From Cyanobium sp. Morenito 9A2 (lineage in GTDB: Bacteria; Cyanobacteriota; Cyanobacteriia; PCC-6307; Cyanobiaceae), in NCBI RefSeq assembly GCF_024345575.1, contig NZ_JAGQBJ010000001.1:434001-498000 (forward strand): a stretch of DNA of 64,000 nucleotides, read 5' to 3'. Position numbers and translations under genes: made by a program. Shown here piece by piece: positions 1 to 8,724 of the stretch. The stretch's first letter is position 1; every line of letters begins with the position of its first letter. Below the pieces are notes generated by a model that had not been told where the DNA came from, searched no databases, and saw nothing but the letters and a program-made list of their open reading frames with translations.

Positions 1-494
1 TGATCCAGGGCCGCTATCACCATCCCTCCACCGTGCAGCCCTCGGCCCTGGCCCGGCTGCTCTGCCGCGTGTTCCATCCCACCAGCAGCCTGGCCACCGC
101 CTGCGGCCTCCAAACCCTGATCGACCAGGTCGGGCCGGCGCGGGTGCTTCTGGCCTGGATTCTGGGCAGCCTGCTCAAGCTGGTGGGCAGCAAGGGGGGC
201 TTTTACCGACTGGCCGGAGCCCAGGCCCGCCTGATCGATGACATCACCGGCACCACGCCCCCCTACGACCAGACGATCGTGCTGGGCCCGGATCAGCCCG
301 AGCGTGCCTGCCGGGAGCTGGCGGAGGAGCTGGGGGTGCCGGTGGCCGTGGTGGATGTCAACGACCTTGGGCGGGTGAAGGTGCTGGCCGCCAGCCCAGG
401 CTGCGATCAGACCCTGTTGCAGCGGGCCCTGCGCCCTAACCCCGCCGGCAATGCCAACGAGCGCACCCCCCTGGTGCTTGTGCGGCCCGGCTGA
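1..494 (+). CDS. F420-0:gamma-glutamyl ligase-like protein, 3' part only
   Basis: The reading frame is already open at base 3, so the true start lies outside the window and only about 163 C-terminal residues are seen. GTG at 33 is inside the open frame and probably not the start. The segment with GSKGGFYRLAG and DDITGTTPPYDQ, followed by a Val/Asp-rich end, resembles the cyanobacterial proteins annotated as coenzyme F420-0:gamma-glutamyl ligase. That family adds glutamate to a lactyl-phospho deazaflavin, but the cyanobacterial members are poorly characterised. The assignment is from memory of the family, and substrate and cofactor use are not shown by the sequence. Confidence 0.55.
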   Translation, partial: IQGRYHHPSTVQPSALARLLCRVFHPTSSLATACGLQTLIDQVGPARVLLAWILGSLLKLVGSKGGFYRLAGAQARLIDDITGTTPPYDQTIVLGPDQPERACRELAEELGVPVAVVDVNDLGRVKVLAASPGCDQTLLQRALRPNPAGNANERTPLVLVRPG

Positions 495-560
495 TCTCGC
501 CATTGGTCTGAGATCGATACAGTTGGGGTCCAGCGCGAGCCACCCATCAGCGCGATCGCC

Positions 561-1607
561 GTGCGTCACGACCCCCAGGGACTGGTGATCGAACTGCTGC
601 AGGGTTGGCATCTCCCCCTGCTGCAGGATTCAGCTTTTGTGGACCTGCAACACCTGTTGCAACGGGCCCTATTGCTGCGGGCCCCGGAGCGGCTGCTCAG
701 CTGGCTGGCCCCCCGCCGACCGTTGGCCCCCCAGGTGCTGGTGGCCTCCTGGGGTCCTGATCGACTGCTGGGCCTGGTGGTGAGCCAGCGCTCCAACCGC
801 AGCGGCAGCTGCTGGGAGCTGCGTCACCTCCGCCTGGCCGAGCACGGGGGGCCGGTGGCGCCCGATCAACCCAGTCGCCTGAGCGTGGAAACGGCCTTGC
901 TGCGGGAGGCGATCCAGCGCAGCCGCGGGGCCGCCAGCTGGATCACCAGCGCCTCCAGCCTCGATGACGACCGCCTGGCCCTGCTGCGCCAGCAAGGTTT
1001 TCAGCCCCAGCGCACCGAAACCCTGTGGCGCTGGAGTCCGAAGGCAAGGGCCAGCCAACGGGTGGGGTGGCCCGCCGAGTTGCAGCTTTGCCCCTTGCAA
1101 CGGCGCAATGCCCCGCTGCTTTGGCACCTGGAACAGGCCGCCTGCCCGGCCCACCTGCGCCAGCTCCTCGATCGCCGTGTCGAAGATCTGCTTGATCACA
1201 CCTCATCACCCAGTCTGCTGCTGATCGACCCCAGCCGTGCCCAGGCGGTGGCGGCGGTGCGCCGGCTGCGCCATGAACCTGGCGATCCTCTGCCTGAACT
1301 GGAGATCACCCTTCACCCCGGCTGGGAGCACCTGCTCGGATCGGCGGTGGAGCCTCTCCTGAGCCAGGTGGCCTCAGGAATGGAAGTCGTGCGGTTGCGC
1401 AGCGATGTGCTCGACCAGCCGCGCAACGGCTGGCTGCGGGGGTTGGGGTTGCGACCGGAGGGCGAGGAGGTGTTGATGGCCCGCAGCGTCTGGCGGCGCC
1501 AGGAGCCCCAACCCTCCCACCAGGCTGCCCGTCGGCTGGAGGCGATGCTCGAGAGCTGGCAGCCCCGGCGCCGGCCGCTGCCCACCCCCGTGCTCCAGCC
1601 CCGTTGA
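561..1607 (+). CDS. GNAT-like conserved cyanobacterial protein of unknown function
   Basis: This 348-residue protein starts at GTG 561 and overlaps the start of ruvX by 4 bases, so the two are probably co-translated. The N-terminal half has an alternating strand/helix pattern (VLVASWGPDRLLGLVVSQR, then WELRHLRL) and ends near SSLDDDRLALLRQQGFQPQR, as in acetyltransferase (GNAT) folds where a distal helix precedes a final strand. The C-terminal half has the same look (LLIDPSRAQAVAAVRRL). It may be a tandem GNAT protein. No catalytic residue can be named and no substrate is implied by the context. Confidence 0.6.
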   Translation: MRHDPQGLVIELLQGWHLPLLQDSAFVDLQHLLQRALLLRAPERLLSWLAPRRPLAPQVLVASWGPDRLLGLVVSQRSNRSGSCWELRHLRLAEHGGPVAPDQPSRLSVETALLREAIQRSRGAASWITSASSLDDDRLALLRQQGFQPQRTETLWRWSPKARASQRVGWPAELQLCPLQRRNAPLLWHLEQAACPAHLRQLLDRRVEDLLDHTSSPSLLLIDPSRAQAVAAVRRLRHEPGDPLPELEITLHPGWEHLLGSAVEPLLSQVASGMEVVRLRSDVLDQPRNGWLRGLGLRPEGEEVLMARSVWRRQEPQPSHQAARRLEAMLESWQPRRRPLPTPVLQPR

Positions 1608-2080
1608 AACCCCAAGCGCGATCTGTGCTGGCCCTCGATGTGGGGCGCCGCCGGCTGGGCCTGGCCGGCTGCGATGCGCTCGGGCTCACGGTCAGCCCCC
1701 TGGCGCCGCTGCTGCGGGCCGCTTATCCGCTTGATCTGGCCAAGGTTCAGGTGGTGGTGGCCCAGCGACGGGTGCGGGCGCTGGTGGTGGGTCTCCCCCT
1801 CGATGCCCAGCAGCGACCCACCGAGCAGGCCCGCCACTGCCGTCGCTACGGCGAACGCCTTGCCCGCGACCTGGATCTGCCCCTGGCCTGGGTGAACGAG
1901 CACGCCAGCAGCTGGGCGGCCGCTGACCAGTTGCAGCTCCACGGGGACCGCAGCGGCGCCCTCGACAGTGCCGCTGCGGCGCTGTTGCTCGAGCAGTGGT
2001 TGGTGGAGGGCCCGGAGCCGCTTCCGGTCGGAGCGGCGACCATCGGTTCTGGCCACCTGGACCTCGTTGATCCATTCTGA
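1604..2080 (+). CDS. ruvX: RuvX/YqgF family putative Holliday junction resolvase
   Basis: A TTG start at 1604 gives 158 residues, normal for this family. The RNase H-like fold is supported by LALDVGRRRLG with Asp12, VVGLPLD near 61-67, Glu99 in VNEH and Asp121 in LDSAAAALLLEQWL, the acidic residues expected at the active site. Family members are implicated in Holliday junction cleavage and 16S rRNA 5' maturation. It sits in a co-directional run with a 4-base overlap to the upstream gene and about 20 bases to the next. The active-site set looks complete. Confidence 0.85.
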   Translation: MKPQARSVLALDVGRRRLGLAGCDALGLTVSPLAPLLRAAYPLDLAKVQVVVAQRRVRALVVGLPLDAQQRPTEQARHCRRYGERLARDLDLPLAWVNEHASSWAAADQLQLHGDRSGALDSAAAALLLEQWLVEGPEPLPVGAATIGSGHLDLVDPF

Positions 2081-2099
2081 GGGGGTCTGAACTCCTTCC

Positions 2100-2651
2100 A
2101 TGAGCGCCGAAGGCCCCTCCAACTCTGGATCCGGTGATGTGCCCACGGTGCTGGTGCGCGACGGTGGCCGCGAGCTGCTGTGTTTCCTTGAGCAGCTGAT
2201 TCCCCTTGACGGCCACGACTACGCCCTGCTCACCCCCGTGGACACCCCGGTCTGCCTGGTGCGTCTCGAGGACGACGAGGAGCCTGAGGTGATCGAGCTG
2301 ATTGAGGCGGCTGAGCCGATCCTCTCGGTCGCCGATGTGGTGCTTCAGGAGCACGACCTCACCTTGGTGCGCTCCGCCGTCACGCTCACAGTCAGTGGCG
2401 AGCTCGATGAGCCCGATCCCGATGACTTCGAGGATGAGGATGATGACCTCGATGACGAAACTGATGCCTACGAACTGCTGATTCAGTTCCGCGCCGACGG
2501 CCAGGAGTACGGCCTGTTCATTCCCATCGATCCCTTTTTCGTGCTCGCGCGCATCAACGATGGCGAGGCGGTTTTGGTGGAAGGGGAGGAATTCGAGCGG
2601 GTCCAGCCCCGCATCGAGGCCGAGCTCGACGAGCGGGAGAGCGACGATTGA
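2100..2651 (+). CDS. DUF3727 family protein
   Basis: This is a 183-residue acidic protein. Two similar beta-rich segments (residues about 16-95 and 122-175, each with a pattern like LLCFLEQLIPLDGHDYALL or YELLIQFRADGQEYGLFIPI) flank a stretch of almost continuous Asp/Glu near residues 101-121. This architecture matches DUF3727, a family of cyanobacteria and plastids with no established biochemical role. The stop overlaps the TTG start of the YqeG gene by 4 bases, which suggests translational coupling. Function remains unknown. Confidence 0.75.
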   Translation: MSAEGPSNSGSGDVPTVLVRDGGRELLCFLEQLIPLDGHDYALLTPVDTPVCLVRLEDDEEPEVIELIEAAEPILSVADVVLQEHDLTLVRSAVTLTVSGELDEPDPDDFEDEDDDLDDETDAYELLIQFRADGQEYGLFIPIDPFFVLARINDGEAVLVEGEEFERVQPRIEAELDERESDD

Positions 2652-3160
2652 GCCTGCCCCAGCTGCTGCAACCTGACTGGCTCGCCAGCGGCACCGTGGC
2701 GGAGCTTTCCCTGGACCGTCTGCTGGCGGTCCCCTTGGGTGCCCTCGTGCTGGATGTGGACCGCACCCTGCTGCCGGCGCGGCATGCGGAGTTGCCGGCC
2801 TCGATCGAGGCCTGGCTCCAGCGGGCCCAGCAGCACCTGAAGCTGCGGCTGTTCAGCAACAACCCCTCCAAGGCGCGCATCGGCTCTGTGGCGGACCGGC
2901 TGGGGGTGCCCTTCACCACCTCCGCCGGGAAGCCCCGCCGCAGCGCCCTGCGCCGGGTGCTGGCGGAACTGAACCTGCCCCCGCAGCAGGTGGCCCTGGT
3001 GGGCGACCGCCTGTTCACCGATGTGCTCGCCGGCAACCGCCTCGGGCTCTACACGGTGCTGGTGAAACCGGTGAATCCCTCGGGTCTGGCCTGCGAGCGC
3101 GACCGGTTGCAGAACCTCGAAATGCGCCTGGCCCGTTGGGTGGGCAGCGACCTGGGCTGA
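2648..3160 (+). CDS. YqeG family HAD IIIA-type phosphatase
   Basis: This 170-residue HAD-fold protein starts at TTG 2648, overlapping the previous stop by 4 bases. HAD motif I is VLDVDRTLLP (nucleophile Asp36, general acid Asp38). Motif II is the Ser of LRLFSNNPSKARI, and motif III/IV is VALVGDRLFTDVLAGN. Together these give a complete active site. YqeG-type enzymes are class IIIA phosphatases, and some eukaryotic relatives dephosphorylate phosphatidylglycerophosphate. That substrate is possible here but not demonstrated. The stop codon shares a base with the proB start. Confidence 0.85.
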   Translation: MSLPQLLQPDWLASGTVAELSLDRLLAVPLGALVLDVDRTLLPARHAELPASIEAWLQRAQQHLKLRLFSNNPSKARIGSVADRLGVPFTTSAGKPRRSALRRVLAELNLPPQQVALVGDRLFTDVLAGNRLGLYTVLVKPVNPSGLACERDRLQNLEMRLARWVGSDLG

Positions 3161-4281
3161 TGGCCGTGCGCCGGGTCATCAAGGTGGGGACCAGCCTGCT
3201 GCGGGGCAGCGCCGAGCGCGACACCGCCGCCGTGATCGCTGATCTGGCCGCCAGCCTCAGCCGTCAACGCGCCAATGGCCACAGCGTGGCCCTGGTCACC
3301 AGTGGCGCCGTGGGCCTGGGCTGCCGCGCCCTGGAGCTGCCCGGCCGCCCCAAGGAGGTGCAGGCGCTCCAGGCCGCCGCCGCCGTAGGCCAGGGCCGTC
3401 TCATGGGCCTCTACGACGCCGCCTTTGCCGCCCATGGCCAAACCGTGGCCCAGGTGCTGCTCACCCGCAGCGATCTCGCCTCCCGCCGCCGCTACCAGAG
3501 CGCCTGCCGCACCCTCGAGCAGCTCCTGGTCTGGGGTGTGGTGCCGATCATCAATGAGAATGACACTCTCGCTACCCACGAGTTGCGCTTCGGCGACAAC
3601 GACACCCTCTCGGCCCTGGTGGCCGTTGCGGTGAGCGCCGATGAACTGATCCTGCTCACCGACGTGGACCGGCTCTATTCGGGGGATCCCCGGCGGGATG
3701 CCAACGCCCAACCAATCGAGGAGGTGGGCTCCCTGGCGGAGCTGGAGCGCCTCAGTGGGGTGGCCTCGGGCGGTGGCCAGTGGGGCACAGGCGGCATGAC
3801 CACCAAGCTGGCGGCCGCCCGCATCGCCACCTCCAGCGGCATTCGCGTGCGTCTGGCCGATGGCCGCGATCCCGCCGTGCTCAATGCCCTGCTGGTGGGG
3901 GAGCGTCTGGGAACCGTGTTCCAGCCCAGTCCCCAGCCCCTGCCCGACCGCAAGGGCTGGCTGGCCCACGCCCTGGTGCCCAGGGGCAAGCTCTGGATTG
4001 ATGCCGGCGCCGAAAGTGCCCTGCTGGAGCGAGGAGCCTCACTCCTGGCGGTGGGCATCCGCCAGGTGGATGGTCGCTTCGAGCGCCGCGATGCCGTACG
4101 TCTGATGGCCCTCGATGGCCGTGAGCTCGGCCGCGGCCTGAGCGCCCTGAGCAGTGAGGAGCTGGCTCTGGTGATCGGCCAGAGCAGTGAGGCGCTGCAG
4201 CGCACCCTGGGCGCCGATGTGGGCGATGCGGTGGTGCACCGCGACCATCTGGTGCTCACCGCCCCGGCGGCCCTGGCCTAG
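3160..4281 (+). CDS. proB: Glutamate 5-kinase
   Basis: ProB phosphorylates glutamate to glutamyl-5-phosphate, the first step of proline synthesis. The ATG at 3160 overlaps the previous stop (TGATG) and is preferred over an in-frame GTG at 3136. The 373-residue product has the amino acid kinase motifs KVGTSLLRG, TSGAVGLG, INENDTLATHELRFGDND and LLTDVDRLYSGDPR, then GTGGMTTKL, followed from about residue 270 by a C-terminal PUA domain. This is the usual full-length layout. ProA is not in this window. Confidence 0.97.
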   Translation: MAVRRVIKVGTSLLRGSAERDTAAVIADLAASLSRQRANGHSVALVTSGAVGLGCRALELPGRPKEVQALQAAAAVGQGRLMGLYDAAFAAHGQTVAQVLLTRSDLASRRRYQSACRTLEQLLVWGVVPIINENDTLATHELRFGDNDTLSALVAVAVSADELILLTDVDRLYSGDPRRDANAQPIEEVGSLAELERLSGVASGGGQWGTGGMTTKLAAARIATSSGIRVRLADGRDPAVLNALLVGERLGTVFQPSPQPLPDRKGWLAHALVPRGKLWIDAGAESALLERGASLLAVGIRQVDGRFERRDAVRLMALDGRELGRGLSALSSEELALVIGQSSEALQRTLGADVGDAVVHRDHLVLTAPAALA

Positions 4282-4320
4282 GGCCGCCCTACCATCCGGC
4301 CGCGGCTGGCGATCGGCGGA

Positions 4321-5358
4321 ATGCGCTTCAGTGAACTGCTGGCCCGGCTCAGCCCCGGTAATGCCGCCGGGGCCCCCCATCTGGCCGGCGATCCCGAGCT
4401 TTCCGGTGCCGCAGCACTCGATCAAGCGGGCCCCTCCCAGCTCAGCTTTCTCGAGGCGGGCCACAGCCTGGCGGCCCAGCTGGCGGCCAGCGACGCCGGC
4501 GCCCTGCTGCTCCCGGGCGACCCCGCCCTGCAGGAGCAGGCCAGCGCCGCCGGCCTCGCTTGGGTGGCCCTGAAGAATCCGCGCCTGGGTTTCGCCGAGG
4601 CCCTCGACGCTCTCTACCCGCGCCAGCCCCGGCCCGCCGGTGTCCACCCCAGCGCCGTGATCGATTCCACAGCAACCCTCGGAGAGGGTGTGTCCATCGC
4701 CGCCCAGGTGGTGGTGGGCGCCGGCTCGGTGGTGGGCGCGGGCTCCACCCTCCATCCCGGTGTGGTGCTCTACGACGACGTCGAGCTGGCTGAGGGCTGT
4801 GAGATCCATGCCAATGCTGTGCTCCAGCCCGGTTCCCGCCTGTCGAAGGGCTGCGTGGTGCACTCCAACGCCGTGATCGGGTCCGAGGGCTTTGGTTTCG
4901 TGCCCACCGCCAGTGGCTGGCGCAAAATGCCCCAGACCGGTCAGGTGGTGCTTGAGGAGGGGGTTGAAGTGGGCTGCGGCAGCACGATCGATCGGCCCTC
5001 GGTGGGGGAGACCCGCATCGGCGCCGGCACCAAGATCGACAACCTCGTGCACATCGGCCACGGGGTGGTGACAGGCCAGGGCTGCGCCCTGGCGGCCCAG
5101 GTGGGCATCGCCGGCGGCGCCCGCCTCGGGAATGGCGTGATCCTGGCGGGCCAGGTGGGGCTGGCCAACAAGGCGGTGATGGGCGACCGCTCGATCGCCT
5201 CCTCCAAATCCGGCATCCACGGTGAGGTGGCCGCCGGTGAGGTGGTGAGCGGCTACCCAGCCATCCCCAATCGGCTCTGGCTGCGTTGCTCGGCGGCCTT
5301 CAACAAGCTGCCGGAGATGGCGCGCACCCTCCGCCAGTTGAGCCGCGACGTCAGCTGA
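4321..5358 (+). CDS. lpxD: UDP-3-O-acylglucosamine N-acyltransferase
   Basis: LpxD transfers a hydroxyacyl chain to UDP-3-O-acylglucosamine in lipid A synthesis. The 345-residue length fits. The N-terminal 95 residues form the uridine-binding domain. From about residue 100 the protein is a left-handed beta helix of hexapeptide repeats ([21 protein letters not shown]), with the expected insert [19 protein letters not shown] and the HIGHGV segment carrying the candidate catalytic His. It stands 39 bases after proB. A complete active site suggests real lipid A-type chemistry in this organism. Confidence 0.93.
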   Translation: MRFSELLARLSPGNAAGAPHLAGDPELSGAAALDQAGPSQLSFLEAGHSLAAQLAASDAGALLLPGDPALQEQASAAGLAWVALKNPRLGFAEALDALYPRQPRPAGVHPSAVIDSTATLGEGVSIAAQVVVGAGSVVGAGSTLHPGVVLYDDVELAEGCEIHANAVLQPGSRLSKGCVVHSNAVIGSEGFGFVPTASGWRKMPQTGQVVLEEGVEVGCGSTIDRPSVGETRIGAGTKIDNLVHIGHGVVTGQGCALAAQVGIAGGARLGNGVILAGQVGLANKAVMGDRSIASSKSGIHGEVAAGEVVSGYPAIPNRLWLRCSAAFNKLPEMARTLRQLSRDVS

Positions 5359-5440
5359 GGCCTGCAGCGCAGTCCCCCGGGTCAGCCCCCCGTCGCTGGG
5401 GTAGCTTCGCGCCACGTGCCCGCCCCCCTCTCCAGTTGCC

Positions 5441-6514
5441 ATGACCCGCTACCGACTCACCCTGCTGCCCGGAGACGGCATCGGCCCGGAGATCATGGGC
5501 GTGGCGCGGCAACTGCTTGATGCGGTGAGCATCCGCCACGGGTTCGAACTCAGCTATGTCGAGCAGCCGATCGGTGGGGCCGCCATCGATGCCACCGGCG
5601 TGCCCCTGCCGGAACGCACGTTGGATGCCTGCCGCGCCAGTGATGCGGTGCTGCTGGCGGCCATCGGCGGCTACCAGTACGACGCCCTGCCCCGCGAGCT
5701 GCGCCCCGAAACCGGCCTGCTCACCTTGCGCGCCGGCCTGGGCCTGTTCGCCAACCTGCGGCCGGTGACGATCGTGCCGGCCCTGATCGACGCCAGCACC
5801 CTGCGCCCGGAGGTGGTCGGCGGGGTGGATCTGCTGGTGGTGCGCGAGCTCACGGGCGGCGTTTACTTCGGCACCCCCAAGGGGCGCGTTGAAGCGGATG
5901 GCCACGTGCGCGCCTTCAACACCATGGCCTACTTCGATTTCGAGATCGATCGCATCGCCAGGGTGGCCTTCGATCTGGCCCTCCAGCGCCGCGGCCAGCT
6001 CTGCTCAGTCGACAAGGCCAACGTGCTCGATGTGAGCCAGCTCTGGCGCGATCGGGTCGAGGTGATCAGTGCCGAGTATCCCGGCGTGGAGCTCAGTCAT
6101 ATGTATGTCGACAACGCCGCCATGCAGTTGGTGCGCAACCCGCGGCAGTTCGATGTGCTGCTCACCAGCAATCTGTTCGGCGACATCCTCAGCGACGAGG
6201 CCGCCATGCTCACCGGTTCGATCGGCATGCTGCCTTCGGCTTCCCTGGGCTCAGGCGGGCCGGGGGTGTTTGAGCCCGTCCATGGCTCCGCCCCCGACAT
6301 TGCCGGTACCGACAAGGCCAATCCCCTGGCGATGGTGCTCTCGGCCGCCATGCTTCTGCGCATCGGCCTGCACCAGGGGGCCGCCGCCGCCGATCTGGAG
6401 CGTGCCGTTGACCGGGTGCTCGAGGCGGGCTACCGCACGGGTGATCTGGCCGCCGAAGGCACCACGTTGCTCGGTTGCCAGGCCATGGGCGAACAGCTTC
6501 TGGCGGTGCTCTAG
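5441..6514 (+). CDS. leuB: 3-isopropylmalate dehydrogenase
   Basis: LeuB oxidatively decarboxylates 3-isopropylmalate in leucine synthesis. The 357-residue protein has GDGIGPEI at the N-terminus, [15 protein letters not shown], the [10 protein letters not shown] helix, and metal/substrate segments [20 protein letters not shown] and [20 protein letters not shown], all as in the family. VRELTGG fits isopropylmalate specificity better than the related isocitrate enzymes. The ATG at 5441 follows an 82-base gap, and the next gene begins 73 bases after the stop. Confidence 0.96.
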   Translation: MTRYRLTLLPGDGIGPEIMGVARQLLDAVSIRHGFELSYVEQPIGGAAIDATGVPLPERTLDACRASDAVLLAAIGGYQYDALPRELRPETGLLTLRAGLGLFANLRPVTIVPALIDASTLRPEVVGGVDLLVVRELTGGVYFGTPKGRVEADGHVRAFNTMAYFDFEIDRIARVAFDLALQRRGQLCSVDKANVLDVSQLWRDRVEVISAEYPGVELSHMYVDNAAMQLVRNPRQFDVLLTSNLFGDILSDEAAMLTGSIGMLPSASLGSGGPGVFEPVHGSAPDIAGTDKANPLAMVLSAAMLLRIGLHQGAAAADLERAVDRVLEAGYRTGDLAAEGTTLLGCQAMGEQLLAVL

Positions 6515-6587
6515 GGCCGCTAGGGCCTGGCCGCGGGGGACAGGTCCGGCGATCTGCGAAACTCAATTTTCACTTATCCCTGCGCCG

Positions 6588-7478
6588 ATGTCGAAGCGTC
6601 ATCCGGTCGTGTCCGTCACCGGTTCCTCCGGCGCCGGCACCAGCACCGTCAAAAAGGCCTTCGAGCACATCTTCAAGCGCGAGGGCATCACCCCAGCGGT
6701 GGTGGAGGGCGACAGCTACCACCGCTTCGAGCGCGGTCCGATGAAGGTGGCCATGGCAGAGGCCCTGGCCAAAGGAGAGAATTTCTCCCATTTCGGCCCT
6801 GAGGCCAACCTGTTCGACAAGCTCCAGGAGCTCTTCAAGACCTACGGCGAGACCGGCGGGGGCCAGAAGCGTTACTACCTGCATTCCCTCGACGAGGCTG
6901 CCGAGCACAATGCACGCCTGGGCACCAAGCTCGAGCCCGGCCAGTTCACCCCCTGGGAATCGCTCCCTGCTGACACCGACCTTCTCTTCTATGAGGGTCT
7001 CCATGGCGGTGTGGTTGGCGAGGGTTACGACCTGGCCTCGCTGGCCGACCTGCTCGTGGGTGTGGTGCCGATCGTGAACCTGGAGTGGATCCAGAAGATC
7101 TCCCGTGACAACGCCGAGCGGGGTTACTCCGCTGAGGCCACTGTGGATACGATCCTGCGCCGGATGCCGGATTACATCAACCACATCTGCCCGCAGTTCA
7201 GCCTCACGGACATCAATTTCCAGCGCATCCCCACGGTCGACACCTCCAATCCCTTCACGATCCGAAACATCCCCACCCCGGACGAATCTTTCGTGATTGT
7301 GCATTTCCGCAAGGGCGCCCGTGAGAAATGGGGAATTGATTTCCCCTATCTGCTCAAGATGATCACGGGCTCCTTCATGTCCAGCCCCACCTCGATCGTG
7401 GTGGGCGGCGGCAAGATGGGCTTTGCCATGGAGCTGATCCTCACCCCGATTATTCATAACCTGATCAAGGATCGGTAG
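6588..7478 (+). CDS. prk: Phosphoribulokinase, class I (short, proteobacterial-like)
   Basis: PRK makes ribulose 1,5-bisphosphate for Rubisco in the Calvin cycle. The ATG at 6588 gives 296 residues beginning MSKRHPVVSVTGSSGAGTST. The frame is open far upstream, but no other start is plausible. The P-loop is GSSGAGTS, followed by EGDSYHRF, DLLFYEGLHGGV and FQRIPTVDTSNPF. These match the class I enzymes of proteobacteria rather than the usual roughly 330-residue cyanobacterial/plant class II. Only one Cys is present (HICPQF), so the redox-regulated Cys pair of class II is missing. Thioredoxin or CP12-type Cys control therefore seems unlikely. Confidence 0.92.
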   Translation: MSKRHPVVSVTGSSGAGTSTVKKAFEHIFKREGITPAVVEGDSYHRFERGPMKVAMAEALAKGENFSHFGPEANLFDKLQELFKTYGETGGGQKRYYLHSLDEAAEHNARLGTKLEPGQFTPWESLPADTDLLFYEGLHGGVVGEGYDLASLADLLVGVVPIVNLEWIQKISRDNAERGYSAEATVDTILRRMPDYINHICPQFSLTDINFQRIPTVDTSNPFTIRNIPTPDESFVIVHFRKGAREKWGIDFPYLLKMITGSFMSSPTSIVVGGGKMGFAMELILTPIIHNLIKDR

Positions 7479-7509
7479 ATCCTCGGGCGGCGCACTAACC
7501 TGCGCCCAG

Positions 7510-7836
7510 TTGGTGGAACCGGTGAAACCGAATCCGATCACCACGCCATCGTTTGAGATCCGTGGGGCCGTTGGTCTGCCGCTGCCGTCCCTGCGCTTTG
7601 ATCGCGTTGACAGTGGTCGGTTGATCTCTATGGCTCGCCGCCTTTACCTGCAGCATTTCGAGCACGGCCCTTGCGGCGGCGAGCCCCTGGGCATCGTCCT
7701 CAATCTGCAATCGGCCCAGGGCCGGGTGGTGTTCGAGCCGCCGGTGCTGCTGCCCGAGGAACAGTTTGTGGCCCTTGATTACATTCGCGGGGCTTCCACG
7801 CGCCCCCGGCACTCCCGTTCACCCGCTCGCCGCTGA
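7510..7836 (+). CDS. Conserved hypothetical protein, about 108 aa
   Basis: The start may be TTG 7510 or GTG 7513. The protein is a compact alpha/beta-looking sequence with LRFDRVDSGRLISMARRLYLQHFE and VVFEPPVLLPEEQFVALDY and ends in a basic tail. I do not recognise a domain. It lies between prk and the prepilin peptidase gene, and its stop directly abuts the ATG of the latter at 7837. It reads as a real gene from its fit in the operon and the absence of a better competing frame. Confidence 0.6.
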   Translation: MVEPVKPNPITTPSFEIRGAVGLPLPSLRFDRVDSGRLISMARRLYLQHFEHGPCGGEPLGIVLNLQSAQGRVVFEPPVLLPEEQFVALDYIRGASTRPRHSRSPARR

Positions 7837-8694
7837 ATGGAGCCACCTGCGGTCGCCGCCTTTGACGTCGCGCTGATTGCGCCGGTGGCCGCCGTGCTGG
7901 GGGCCTGCGTCGGCAGCTTCTTGAACGTGGTGGCCTGGCGCGTGCCCCGGGGGGAGTCGATCATCTCCCCCCCCAGCCATTGCCCCCACTGCGGCACCCG
8001 CCTGCGCTGGTACGACAACCTGCCCCTTCTGGGTTGGCTGCTGCTGCGGGGCCGCTGCCGCCACTGCCACGGCCCGATCGCCGTGCGCTACCCCCTTGTG
8101 GAGCTGCTCAGCGCAGGGCTGTGGGTGGCTGTGGTGCTGGCGGTTCCCTCGGCCATGGGGGCGGCCGCCCCCTGGCTGCTGCTGGCGGCCGGCTGGGTGT
8201 TCGTCAGCTGGCTGGTGCCCCTGGTGCTCATCGACCTTGACCAGCTCTGGCTACCGGAACCTCTCTGCCGCTGGGGTGTGCTCCTGGGCTGGGCGGTGAC
8301 CGCCGCCCTGGGCTTCAGCCAGGGGGAGGCGATCGGCCGCCAGCTCTTGCTCGATCACCTCATCGCCGCCGCCGTGGGTCTGCTCGCCTTTGAGGGGCTC
8401 AGCTGGCTGGCGCAGAAGGCGATGGGCCAGCCTGCCCTGGGGCTCGGTGACGCCAAGCTCACGGCCTTGCTGGGGGCCTGGTTGGGACTCACCGGCATGG
8501 GTCTGGCGGTGGCCCTTGCGGTGCTGGGCGGTGCGCTGCTGGGCAGCCTCGGGCGGCTCACGGGCCAGCTCAAACGCCACCAGCCCTTTCCTTTTGGCCC
8601 CTTTCTCGCCGCCGGCGCTGTGGCCCTCTGGTTCGGTGGCAACGGCTGGTGGCTGCGGCAGTTCGGCGAGCGCCTGGGCTTCGCCGGCGTTTAA
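7837..8694 (+). CDS. pilD: Type IV prepilin peptidase / N-methyltransferase (A24)
   Basis: This membrane aspartyl protease cleaves prepilin leader peptides and methylates the new N-terminus, and is needed for pili, competence and related systems. The 285-residue protein carries both Cys pairs of the cytoplasmic domain (Cys49/Cys52 and Cys74/Cys77), the catalytic Asp region LIDLDQLWLP (Asp133/135) and the GLGDAKL motif (Asp205). At least six hydrophobic segments follow. All hallmarks of the bifunctional form are present. No pilin genes are adjacent. Confidence 0.93.
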   Translation: MEPPAVAAFDVALIAPVAAVLGACVGSFLNVVAWRVPRGESIISPPSHCPHCGTRLRWYDNLPLLGWLLLRGRCRHCHGPIAVRYPLVELLSAGLWVAVVLAVPSAMGAAAPWLLLAAGWVFVSWLVPLVLIDLDQLWLPEPLCRWGVLLGWAVTAALGFSQGEAIGRQLLLDHLIAAAVGLLAFEGLSWLAQKAMGQPALGLGDAKLTALLGAWLGLTGMGLAVALAVLGGALLGSLGRLTGQLKRHQPFPFGPFLAAGAVALWFGGNGWWLRQFGERLGFAGV

Positions 8695-8724
8695 TGGCCT
8701 GATGATCCCCGGGGCTGCCCAACC

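Noticed and set aside
4039-5442. 467-residue leftward open frame opposite lpxD
   Set aside because: It shows the low-complexity His/Gly/Ala pattern of a shadow frame, and lpxD motifs are intact on the + strand.
6069-6587. N-terminal extension of phosphoribulokinase inside leuB
   Set aside because: The frame is open only because of high GC content. leuB is complete on another frame and the PRK N-terminus is clear at 6588.
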